This document shows, in pieces, positions 12,221-25,800 of a DNA stretch of 64,000 bases (its first letter is position 1; every line of letters starts with the position of its first letter). The DNA lies in assembly GCA_946811695.1 (NCBI GenBank), contig OX328127.1, forward strand, positions 47,399,373 through 47,463,372, read 5' to 3'. Below the pieces are notes generated by a model that had not been told where the DNA came from, did no database searches, and saw nothing but the letters and a program-made list of their open reading frames with translations. Made by a program: the position numbers and the translations under genes. This stretch comes from Gonocerus acuteangulatus (lineage: Eukaryota > Arthropoda > Insecta > Hemiptera > Coreidae).

Positions 12221-14074
12221 TAATTCACTTAATAATTCTTGAATTTTATTATCTTGATAGGTTAAACAATTATAGTCATTTATATTTTTATTTTCTATAA
12301 TTATTTCATCTTCTTCAAATATTTGGTCATTACTACCATCATTACTATTTAAACTGTATTTTATATTTTCATTTAAATTGTCATTATTTATTAATGTATC
12401 GTCATTTTCGGTATTTTTAATTAAATTTTCGTTATTATTTTCATTAATCTCAATAATTTCTTCACTACTTATATTATTTTTATTAAAAAGGCTATCATTC
12501 CATTTTTCCAACTCTATCGTCTCATTTTGATTTTCGCCCATATTATTTAAATATGCACATAAATTGTCCACTTTTCTATTATTTTTACTTATTTCTTGAT
12601 TTATTTCATGCTTAATATTGCAAATACTATTACTTAAATCGAACTTCAGTTCTTTATTTTGTTCTAATAATAACCTCATCATTTCTTCTAAGCCTTGAGG
12701 ATGCATCTCGTTAGTTTTAGTTAAACTGTCATTACTTTTCTCATTTTGTATTATATATTCCTCCATTTTGTTATTCAATTCTGATATAAACTTATATTTT
12801 CCTATACACGCGGATGTATCTCATTATCCATTTCCTGAGTTCAATTCCTGTTATCTAACATGATATCCTAGTGACGCGGTAGCAGATCCTGGAACGAGCT
12901 GCCGCCATTTCTATATAATCGATTTTCAATTGCATCACCCATTATTTACTTTTTATTATTTTATTTAAAATTTATTGTTATTAAGATATTTATTTAACGT
13001 TTTTAACTTCAATTCACTCGGCCCCACGTTGGGGCGCCATTAAATGTTAATATTATATTTTTTATAAAATTATTCGCCACGTTGGGCGTCATTAAATGTA
13101 AAGATTAATTTTTTATAAAATGAAATGCGCCACGTTGGGTCGCCATAATGTGATTATGTATTATTTAAAATAAAAACGATTTTAATTACTTTAATAAGTT
13201 TTATTTTATTAAATTGATTTAATCTCAGGGATAAAAGTTCCGAGTGAATGAAGAATATAATATTTATTTTTAGACAATTCCGAAATACAAAACAATATTA
13301 AAATACATACAAATAATAATAAAAGAATTAACAATTACAAAAAAATAATTTTACCTCTGAATTAATTTACTTCCAATAAAACTTCAATATACTGCGCTTC
13401 AGTAATTCCTTCTTCAAGGTGATACGCTTTCTTGCCAGGTCTCGTGCATAGAATGGATATCTTGAAATTCTGGATGCTGTTGTCTTCTCACTCCGTCTTC
13501 TATGATAAATAACAATAGACTGCACTCTGTATTCTCTGTGGCTAGCGATAGACTCTAGCTCCGCACTATTCGGTGGCTATCGACAAACTTGACTTGACTC
13601 CGTACTCCTCGGAGGATAGCTATGGACTGACTTGACTCCGAACTCCTCGGAGGATAGCTATGGACTGACTTGACTCCGTACTCCTCGGAGGATTGCTATG
13701 GACTGACTTGACTCCGTACTCCTCGGAGGATACTATGGACTGACTTGACTCCGTACTCCTTGGAGGATAGCTATGGACTGACTCCTTTTTAGCGGGAAAG
13801 TTGGCGTCCATTATACCCAACTTCTGCATTTTTGCTGGTTTATATATGAAAATAATAATTATATTTTTGTAATACCAAATAATTAATTTATTATCATCTG
13901 AATGTACATTTAATATATGTATATTGTACATCAGTATTGTCCAAAAATATTATTAATTTAAAATGTATATAATACGATGTTATTTGTATTTTATGGTTTG
14001 TGTTTTGCGCGGGCTTTTCAAACTATCGATGTATTTGAATTTTAAAAATATTTTCGTGAATGCAATATATCATT

Positions 14075-14145
<71 letters not shown>

Positions 14146-16750
14146 ATTCTTGCCTTTAGCAAGGTAACTTTTTGAATGTTCTTCAACATCATTCAATTTG
14201 TTTTTAATACAAAATAAATCCGTGCTAATGGCCAAGAAGCAGATACACCGTTAAAAAAAAAAAAAATGTGTAGAATAATATAAAATAAATAATATCAAAT
14301 CAACAAAAAAAAAATTAAATCAAAAGTTGATTTAAATATAATAGGTTGAACATTTTTTTTTTTTTTAAAGAAAAAGCAATTCAAATTCCTTTCCAACAAT
14401 CCTAAAATTTGACTTGATATGACAATAAAAATAACATATATGCAGGCAGAAGTTCAATAAAAATCAACTCATTTTTATTAAAATTAGCTCGACACATTTT
14501 AATGATATAAAATTCCCCTTTATAATAATTTGGCCTTATTGTAAAAAGTCTTAACTGCAAGAACTAGCTCTGCCATTTTAGTATTTCCATATAATGAATT
14601 TATCTGGCATAATTTGGAAAGTTTAGAATAGACCCTTAATATTTCCCCTTTCAATAGAAAAAAAACCAACACTCGCAAAACTTCAAGCACCTCAGACTGA
14701 GGTGGCCAACTGAATTTATTCTTGACCTTATTTTGTAGGAATGTTTTAGGCTTTTGAATGATCGCTACAACTAAATACAAATAACAAATAAACCTGGAAT
14801 ATTAATGCAGGAGCCACAGGTGCTATGTTTCATACAAGCTTTTGATATTGGAGTTGCCTCCACTTAATATAGATGGGGCGGAAATCCAGATTCAACCTGA
14901 AGCTCGGTTCTTAGGTCTAACCTTCAACTACACACTTTCATGGGCACCGTATTTAAAAGAATTAAAAAATAGATGCTTGAACTCTTTGATTTTTTTAAAA
15001 GTTCTAAGCAACATTAAATGGGGAGCTGATCGTAAGAGTATGATAATGCTTTATAGAAGTTTGATTAGATCGAAATTGGACTATGGATGTGTGGCTTATG
15101 GATCTGCCAGTCCCAGAACCTTAAAAATACTAGATATCATTCATAATTCTGGTCTGAGAATAGCAACGGGTGCTTTTCGGACGAGTCCAGTAAATAGTAT
15201 AATGGTAGATGCTGGTGAGCCCCCTTTACAGTATCGAAGGGATTATCTGGCCTTATCTTACTTCGTAAAGACAATTACATCTCCGTATCACCCTTTAAAC
15301 CAAAATTTTAGGGACTTGTACTTTAATCAACACAACAATTTTGGTAGCAGCAACCAATTAATACATGGATCCATAAGATTGCTGTCCAATGTGGATTTCG
15401 ATCTAAGCAAACTTGGCATTTCCAAATCTCGAACCTTGGACTCTTCACGCTCCTAAAATCGATCTCTCACTTACTAGATACATCAAAAGAGATACCGCTC
15501 CTACGATATTTCAGGCTGAATTCAATAGAATCAGATTGAAGTATCTTGAAGCAACAGAGATATACACAGATGGCTCCAAAACTCATGATGATGTAGGATG
15601 TGCGATGGTGGATAATGCCAGAATACAGATGCTATCTCTACCAAATCTTAGTTCCATTTATACAGCAGAGCTACTTGCATTAAGCAAAGCAGTAAATAGT
15701 TTAAATCATAATACTAGTAACTCAGTGATATACACAGACTCTCTGTCTTCTCTCCTTTCGTTACAGAACTTCTAATCCCGCAATGTGATCATATCAGACC
15801 TAATTGAGGGAATAGATTTTCAGTATAAAAAAAACCAACATGTTACTCTTTACTGGATTCCTAGCCACAATGGCATAAGCGGCAGCGATAAAGCGGATTT
15901 GGCAGCAAGACAAGCAGTAAACGAAGGCATTCCTTACTCGCACATCCTATGATCGGATGCTGTGGCTCATCTAAAAAATCTGATTCACTCAATGTGGCAA
16001 TACGAATGGCTTGGAAATAGAGATAACAAATTAAGAGAAATAAAATCGACTACCTTGGCATGGAAAACCTCATCCCAAGGCAGCAGGCGGGATGAGGTGG
16101 TTCTGTCGAGAGTAAGAATTGGCCATACTAATCTCACCCATTCTTACTTATTCAGGCGGGAAGAAAGGCCTGAATGTACAGTATGTGTTGAAGATCTAAC
16201 AATTAAACATATTTTCACAGACTGTAGAGCCTACGAGGAGATTCGAAATCAACTGGACATTCATGGTACTCTCTTTGATATACTTGGAGACGACGATGAA
16301 TTGTGTCGGAGAACATTGAGATTCCTCAGGGCTACAGATCTGATCACAAAAATGTAAATGATAATTGAAATTAAAAGAGAACGTAGAACTAGAAAATAGT
16401 TGTGGATGGGTGTGTCTGTCTGTGAGTATGTATGTATATGTGTGTGTGTGTGTGTGTGTGTGAGCATTTAAAATTACACTTTTAGGTGTTTTTTTAACCA
16501 GTTTTAATCCTTACTTTATACCCACTATTTAAAATTACTTAATAAATATATATAGATTTGATTAATTTTTTTTTATTCTAACAGTACATTCTTTGGCTCC
16601 ATTTAAGTATATACAGGCACCAATGACCCTAGTGGTTGATGTGCCTTAAAAGGAAAAAAAAAAAAAAAGCTTTTGTTTTAGAACAATTATTTACGGGTCC
16701 AATTTCATCAAAGTTTGACCATTTTTATAGATGATAGAGTCCAAAAGAAG

Positions 16751-16822
<72 letters not shown>

Positions 16823-19800
16823 TTGAAACAAGTAGAGCCAATTTTATTAAATTAATTGATGGTGCTATTTTTTTTATTGACCTTCAAAAAAGATATACTA
16901 TGATTTGAGAGATTCCATGTCATGAAAAAATATATAGATATTGTAAATAACTGGGAGAGTAAAATATTTCTTGAATAAGAATTTGTTTTCCCGATTGTTA
17001 TTATGTTTGATGCATTGATAAGAAAGGAAAATAAAAATGTTTTTGTCAAAAAACTCTCACTTACAGTAGAACGCCGATTATCTGAATTAATTGGGACTGG
17101 GGGTGCTTGGGATAATCAAAAATTTGGATTATTGGACATGTAACTGTAATAAAAAAGAAGCAATCATATTACGTTGTAAAATATTATTTATTAATGTTCT
17201 AAAGTACTTTCAACATAAATTAATTAATACGCTACTGAAAAAATACTAAAAAATTACTTATCTTTACCTCTAGATCAGTTATAAAACGAACTATTGGTAC
17301 ATGTTTCATCGTAGTTCAACAGCAATACTCTAGTTGAATGGTTGAACTATAAAAACAAATTTGTCAAAACAGTACACGCTCACGCTTTAGAGAGAAGAAT
17401 TGGATAATTGGCGTTCAGATAATCGGCGTTCTACTGCATTTACAACTCCTATCCTATTTGATTTAAAAGGGCTGAGACAGGGATGTAATATGGTATTTAA
17501 AGTATCCTATACTGCTCTGGAGTTTACTCTGGATTGGTGAAATAGCTAAGGAGTTATTGCTTTTAGTGTGGTTTTAATCAGAAATTTATGATGGTAAAAA
17601 AATAAAAATGAAATAATGTCACTTGTGTACAATAAAAAAAGTTTCTAGCTGAAAAAAATAAGATCAGTCTACTCTATGTTGGTCGGACTCAAATTATATT
17701 TCAAAATAGAGGAAGTTCAACATGTTCAAAAAATATATTCATATATCAACAAATTAGACTTTTTGTTTCTCCAATTAAATTAAAATGATAAATATATGAA
17801 TATACCTGGTCTTTGTTAATATAGGACATGTAAGACCTTTGTTATGATCAGCTAATTGCATGTCAAGGGAATACAGGTCCGCTAGATGTCCCAGCTGATG
17901 CCTCTCGTGCTCACGCATAGGGTGCAACCTTCAACACATAATTGAGCTGTCAGGTATAATCATTAACGAGTTTTGATCCTTTTATTAAATCTTTATCCCT
18001 GAAAGTCCTTCAAAATTTATTTCATACTATAAATGCACTCTGAATAAAGAATAAATAAAAGAAAATTAGATGTTAATGTAAAATCTTAAAGCAAATTTTT
18101 AAAGATTAAATTAATTTCTAAAAGAAAAAATAAATAAATAAAAAAAAAATAATAAAATACTGTAATGTAACATGGAAAAATGAAATTTTCTTAATTTAAT
18201 TCCTGAAATTTAGGAAATCCAACTTTCATCATGGGAATTGAACTTCATTAAGCAAGAAAAAATTAGGCTATTCCCATTCGAGACTAAGCATGTCTAAAAC
18301 TGAATGTGCCATGGGGTAGACTTTAACAGCCACTCCCGGAAACCATAGATTAAATTGTTTTCAGGTTTTCACAATGATATAAAAATGTTTCGAGAATTAC
18401 AAAAAATTTTCATCCTCACATTTTCACTAGACACAGTCAGGTTCAAACATTTTCTTTATGATATTTTGAACTGTCGTGTTGAGAGGAAAATTTAACTCTC
18501 AACATCACTGACAGGAAGAATGTGACGAATTTTCTTATCGAAAATAAATAGTCATTTTCAATTAAACTAAACCACATTTAAAAAAACAAAATAGTCCGGC
18601 ATGTTTAGAACAATAATCCTAAGTGGTTGTCTAGATAAACAGATAAAGTATTCAGTTAAAAAGGATACCTCTTCCTACCATCTTGTTGTAGAATTAAATA
18701 AAAACTAATACTGTTCAGTCTTGCTAAATGACTAAAGGAATATGGATTGCAGTGTTCAATAGTAAAGAGAGCTAGGTGCCCTAAGTATGGACTTAGCGTT
18801 CTCACATTGAAGAGGCTTGTAACCAAGGGCATGACCTTCTATTCCTGCACTAAAATGGTTTGCAATCCTTTAGACAGAGCCTGTGCAAATTACTTAACCT
18901 TTAGGCTGCTAAGGACCGATATATCAGTCCGGTGGTTGGAGTGCCCTGGGTGCTACGGACTATTTTATCAGTCCGGAGGGAGCATTGCCCCGGGTGCTAC
19001 AGACCATTATATTAGTCCGGCTTCTTTTGGGCTTGGCTGCTAGGAGCTATTATATCAGTCCTTACATTATTGCCATCTGTAGGCTGTTTATAGAAGCTGC
19101 AGTGTCCTTCAAAGCCGATAGGGGGCATAGGATTTAATTTTTATCACTTTAGCGTCCAACTACTTAGCCTACTTGTACACTTATACCATCTACCTCCCCT
19201 TTTTTACTGCCAAAAACCGCTGTTTTTCTTTACATGGAATTTACTATGCATATTTCTCTAGTATATTTTGAGCTTTTCAAGTGAACAATTGTTTGTGTAA
19301 ATATTTCTAAGAAAATTTATACTGGACAAGAATTGTTAGAACTTTTGACGGGTGTGAGCAAAAGTGAAGTGGAGTTTTCTTGGGATGACGATGAGGATTT
19401 GGATTATTTATCCCAAAATGTTTCTGTCGGAGAAACACCTGGAACAACTGGAATGTAAAGTACAAGAGATGAGGGAAGAGGGAATCTTCCGACGAAACAT
19501 CGTGTGAGGAAAGTAATCAGCACACGGGGCACTCCAGGCGCTAGGCTATCCCGCACCAAAGTACCATCTAGCCCTACGTATATTATGCAACCTAAAGCTT
19601 AACTGTCCTGCAGTCGCCAGGGAATATTCACTTAGCCTCCTACTAAAGCATGGATCTAATCTGTAACTAAAATACCTTGCAGTTGGTAGTCTCGAAAGGG
19701 TTAAAGAAAATTATTTACTCTATTACCAAACTGATGAAGATTGAATATAAAGATTATCTGAGGACAAAGATTATTTATACACAAATTAAAAATATAAAAA

Positions 19801-22800
19801 CTTTCTTTTTTCAAAGAACAAAGAAGGAAGCAAGTTACACCCTAGACATAGCTGCAACATAACATTGTACATCAATTTAAGCCTGTAACGATATTTAAAG
19901 CTGTCTTGTAGTGTATTACATTATGTATTATGCATTACATACCTGAGTTGAGACTTCTCAGGGTCTTGGAGAAACTTTGACAGCTTCTCATTAGCTGAAG
20001 TGAGAACACTGAAGCTCGCCTTGTCACTTCTTACCCTCCTTCTACCCCCTCTGATTTCTCTTCCACCCCCTCGTCCAACCTATAACATTATAAACAAAAT
20101 GCTATAATTAGTATTTGGAGTTTTCCTGTGAAAAGGATTTGTAGGAAGAAATTAATAGTATTTCTCAGTATACACAAAATATAAGCCACTTTCATTTAAT
20201 AAATTGTATGACATACATAGGTTAGGAATGTGTAATATACATTTAGTAAAAGGCACTCAACATTAATCACAATAAAGATATTTTGTTGATGTAGTCTAAT
20301 TTCTTTTTCGAAAATAAATTACTGAGGCAACATAATTAAGCTTAGGATGATTTTAAACTTATATAATTTCATAAAAGTATGAAAGCTTGTTAGATCTTAC
20401 TATATTCTCTGCAAGAAGCCTATAGGCTTGAGGTATGTCGTCCTCCATCGGTTCTCCCCTGTCCGAGTCTTCCCAGACGCCTCGGCCTCCTGAGGCTCCA
20501 TCTCCAACCCAATCACTTTGCTCATCATCACCTAGGGCAGGAAAACTAAATTTCATAAATTTGAAAAATGTTAAATAAGTTTAGATAATTGCTTATTATA
20601 GTGAATTAGGCACCTTACATTGTATATTAAGTCATTTAAAATTACAAGATTGAAGTAAAAACTATTTTTATGAAGTATTATTTAAATATTTAGGATAATA
20701 ACAAACTTGTTTTTGAGGATAAATTCAGCAGAAAGGTGAGAGAATGTGAAAATGCTGGTATAAATGTGAGTATGTGAAAGTATTTTTTATTGAGCCATTT
20801 TAATGTAGTTTTTCATGGCACTGATAATTGGACCATGTTAATCAGAAAGGAACCAAGCAACAGTTTGAACATTCTGAGAAAATTGCTCTTTAAGTTGCTA
20901 TATCTTAGAGATTCCCTTAAATATTCTTTTTCAAGTATTTGGTCGTCAAACTATACAATATTTTACCAACTATTTTCATGCTGTTTCTATTTAGAATAAC
21001 ATTTCTGACAACTAAATAGCTGAAAATAAATAACACTTGATTTTTTCAAAATAGGGCCCTTGGTTCCATTCGGATTAACTTGATCCAATTATAGTTCAAT
21101 AATTACAAACATTGGACCATGGAAGCCTACGAGTTAAATGGTTCAGTTAGTAGTTCATTGCTGGAATGGCAGCTGCAATTGTTGTTTTCGCCATTGTCCA
21201 ATCCCTCTATCTTCCTATGATATGCATCAGAAGTTAAAACTAACCCTACAACTTACACTAAAAAAAAAAAAAAAAGAAAAAGAAAAACACTTGCATCTTA
21301 GTGTGTTTCCATATTATGGGTGCGATTTGGAAAACTTCGAATGAAACCAATACATTTAGATACTTTAAGCAAGGTTTTCTCCAACATTATTCCCATAGAA
21401 ATGTATGCCTTAAACTTTGTTGTAAGAAATTTATGAGGCTTTCAAAACCGTTTTCAAAATATTAATGAAAATATACACAAGTTCAAAACTACTAATGCAT
21501 GTTAACCCTTCAAATGCTCTGAGTGCATATATGTGGGCATGAAAGGCAGTGCACCCACCGCTCTGAAAACATAGACACGGTCTGGGTTCTGCCCTCATCA
21601 AGATCGGTTGACTCTATAGTGTTTCGTATCCTCAAGAAAGAGTCCATGACCAAAGGGACAGACCACGGGAGGTCCCTTGCCTATTCCATTGTTACTAAAC
21701 CGTTATATAACCTGTTTTAGGGTCTCGCAAACAGTATACAGTACAGTACACTCGACCAGAACAGTTCTATTCGTCTTTTTGCCCGAATGTTTTGAAAAAG
21801 CTATGGAAAAATGAGAAAAAATGACACAAATAGAGCCACACTGGTTGAGAGTACACTTTAAACTGACCAGAGTAGCTAGGGAAAATTTGCAAGACCCTAA
21901 AACAGGTTAAGTAATGGTGTAGGTTCAATGGAATAGGCAAAGGAATCTTCAAAATCGTCTAAAGTGATCAGTGACGATAAAATTTGACAGATTTTGGAAG
22001 AAAGTAGTATACAAAAAAATGAAGAGGAAAAAGGAGTGCCACGGTACCGGGAGAGCTGTGATCATATCTCACAGTTATAAGGTAAGAGACCTGACCCAAC
22101 CATCACAGCTGTGCAGATGCTCATGACTGTCAACGATTACAAACTTAATAACATATTTTTTTCATTCTATAGCCCTTAATGTTTTTTTTCTGCACCAATA
22201 TTGGCAAAATAAGAGAGTTCTGGAGGGCAGATTCTGCATGTAGGAACGGATTTTTTGTTTTAGACAAAGTATTTTTCTGACAAATTTCATCAAAATCCGT
22301 TTATTTATGTAGATGCTAGAAAGTGAACAGACAAATATATACGTTTGGATATAAATAATTTGAATGCCCGATTTTAATGTGGTATATAGGTTTATGAAAT
22401 GTCGACAATACTCATCAGCACTTCCGGATTGCATCATCGGGTTGATGTTGCAAACAGGATTTTCTCCCTATAGGGAGAGAGGAAAACAGACAAATACTCT
22501 GTTAACCCAAAGATAGGCAAATAATTCTTGTCAATATATTCAAATATTTTTCTCATTTCTCAGGCCTGTCTCTTATTTAGCTCCCAAAAGACTTTTATTT
22601 CAATACTCTAAATTTAAATTAAGCCAAATCAAACCAATCAGGATCTTACATGTGAAGCTTCTATTAGAGGGAATTGATGGCAAAATATTACCCATCTAAA
22701 GAAACAAATGTGGGTTTTGCCTTGAAAACACAACGCACCAATAAAAGATCAATGCTTATTATGCATTGTTTCATTTTTTTTTACCATGTATAAAATATTT

Positions 22801-25800
22801 ATTCAATAATTTGAGAATGTTCATTAAAATTTTAAATATGAAAAGCCACTTTAATGGCTCAGCAACGACATTGCATTGTTTTTACAAATGTATTACTGTG
22901 GTTTGGACATATTGTGTCAATTCATATAAAGCTGCAATAATGGTACAAGGGTTATTAAATGAATGAAAGTCTTAACTAAGTAGATTATGGATCAAATGAA
23001 ACAGTCATAACTAAGCATGCTTAATCCATTCGAGACTGATTGCACACAGTGTGTGCAATTCATTTCCGATGCTGTGAGACGGCCTGCACACCATGTGTGC
23101 AACTATCAGTTATTGTGAGTAAACTATTCAGGAATAAATGCAATGATCTTATTTATGTGAATTGGGTGATTTCCATAGTAAACATGAATTTTAATTAAAA
23201 CTGAACAATATAAAGGAAAAAAAAGTTTGCTCTTGGGAGGCTGTCTTCGAAAACAACTAGTCTTGAATGAGTTAAGTGGAAAAAACTAATAAATTATTCA
23301 AGGTATTAAAAATAGGAAATTAATAAACAACAAAAGCTGACAGAACAAATATTGAATCCATTTACGCAATAGAAAAGGAAAAAAAATACAAAAAAAACGG
23401 TCAAATATAATGAAAATGTAAATGAGCTGAACCTTCACGTCCTTCATCATTTGTGTAAATGCCTGTGTCACTCTCAGAGCTTGAGAGGGAGGAGCTGCTA
23501 TGAGGATGAGCAGATTCATCACGCAAGCTTAGCCTGTGCAGAGCTAGGACAGTCCTCGGAGGCTCGGTGATGCTCCGTGAACTCCTTTTCCTTTTCCCAC
23601 TGCTCATAGTGCTACAGTATCTATGAGGAGATATAGAAGAAAATGTTTTATTGATCACTGTTTTTGATTTTTATTTATTTAACACATAGGTGCCGGATCC
23701 GGTGTTGCTAGGCTATCTCCTGGGCCGGACCACGTTCTAAGAACGATCTTCTCTATATTTCTAAACTGTACTTTTAATTTTTCAGCCTCAGCTTTCTTTC
23801 TACCTGTTATTCTGTTAGTACGCCCTGTGCAGCGAAAGAGTACGGTTCTATCCGTTTTTGTCGCACTCGCCTACCATTTGTAGTTATTTAGATATTTGCC
23901 GTTTACTGTATTAAGTTGTTTTTTTCTAGTTCAAAGATAATATTTAAATAAGCTTGTGTTTTTAATCAGTTTACGCTTTAAATTACTATGGGACCCAAAA
24001 AGCAAAAGTTATCCGCACCGGCACATCCAATAAGTGATTATAATTTTTTAAAGGAGTGAATTCTGTTTGCAATTCCGTGCTTTAGTTATTTTTTACTTAC
24101 TAGAATATATTTTTTTCATTCATTATATAAGACAAGTTTGCCTGGGAAGAAATTTGATTTGAAACCATTTCGGAAATCCATTATCATAAATCTTGTAATC
24201 TTTGATTGCGTATAGGACCTGTTCAAAACCCAGCAATTGAACCTATAACTCGCGAAGACATCTCTAATCTCTATGCATCATTATCGAAGCGACACAAACA
24301 GAAGGATTGTCGTCAATGCAAAAAAAAAAAAAAAAAATGGGATGCGGAAATCAGTAATTTTGTTTTACCCAGATTGCCCAGACCATCCGAGCCTATGTTT
24401 GGTCCCACGTTTCAGGCAGTATCACATTTCTTTATTTGATAAATAGTGTGTAATGTTTTAGGAAATTTTGTTAAATTTTCATTTATTTATTTAGTTAAGT
24501 TTTTGTACAAATTTTTTTTCTATTGTAAATAACACTTTTTTCAATTAATGGTCATATAAAGAATTTTCATGTAGTACAAGCCATTTTTTATTCGATTATT
24601 TTACCTCACATTTTTAAAACGAATGACCTTTAATAAATACTCAGATAGGGTAATATCACTTTAAAACTACCAATATATAAGAAGAAAAATAATACACGTA
24701 GTATAAATACAAATAGACCCAACTGTAGATATATATGCAATTCTACTTGCCAGTATTGCTCTGAATTATGGCTAATGCACTTAAGAATGATTCAATTTTA
24801 TTTTAAAAAATCTAGACCCCTCTTTATCAATTAATAATAAGAAAAACATGAACAACGCATGTAATGGGCCTGGACACGTTCAGAAAACGCTCCTTCTCCC
24901 GGAATATAGATAAACTGTCCGGCCACTGGCTTATACCTGTCCAATACCAGTCCGGCACCAATGTGTTAATTTGAGTTATAAAACTATATTGATACTTTTC
25001 TAAGAGTTAATCATAATATTATGTAATTTTTTTTAAATTCTGATCTCAAAATGCAGACATCTTTTGCTTTTTTTTCTTTTCTTTATTTTATGGGAATTAA
25101 AATACAATAAAAATGTTGTTCGACTTTCATTAAAGATTGTTCTATATTACATCAAAGAAGCATTTGCACTAAGTTTGAACGCCTAGCCCATTCACTATTT
25201 TTGGTAATATTTTTGCTATCAAAATATTTAATAATAAGTCAAGGAATGGTTGGGATTCGGCTAAGAGAAATACGTTAGCTCTTCTCTCTTCAAGTGCCAT
25301 CTCTGCTGTGAAGGTTGGCAATCATCAATGCAATTAGAATTTTTGACGCTGCTCGGAACAATTGACTGGAACTAAATCCAAACCACTCTCTGAGGTTCCT
25401 CATCCAGGACATCCTTCTTCTTCCGATGCTCCACTTACCCTGGATTTTACCCTCCATTATGAGTTGTAATAATTTTTATCTTTCTCCACGTGTAATGTGA
25501 GCCAAGTACTTTAGTTTCGTTGTTTTTACGATATTTATTAGCTCTTTCTCTTAGTTCAATGTTCTAAGTACTAGTTCGTTATTTTATCCATCCATAAGAT
25601 TCTCAACAACCTTTGTTATGTCTACATTTTAAAAGCTTCCAGCTTATTAATGCACTGTCTATTTATGGTCCATGCCTCCACTTCGTATAAAAGAACTGAA
25701 AACAGGTAGAACTTGAGAATTCGCACCCTCAACATTAAGCTTAAATTTCGACTACACAATACTTGTCTCATGTTGTTAAAAGCATTCCTGGCCTTCTCTA

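Larger units (their letters stand above)
10292..14077 (-). mobile_element. Short LTR retrotransposon, gag-like ORF only
   Basis: Two direct repeats (10,292-11,248 and 13,045-14,077) start TGTAATGA and end ATTAACA in the minus-strand sense. An ATAT duplication flanks them within an AT tract. Next to the 5' LTR is a primer-binding site resembling the tRNA-Lys(CUU) complement (13,021-13,039). The 1.8-kb interior has one gag-like frame split by a SINE and no protease, RT or integrase. It sits in the intron between GPATCH2L-like exons 9 and 8. It is about 3.8 kb and would need pol from another element. Confidence 0.82.

Noticed and set aside
24206..24439. Gene encoding a Cys/Lys-rich protein
   Set aside because: Lies inside the TTAA-flanked element and reads through an A-run; likely transposon remnant.
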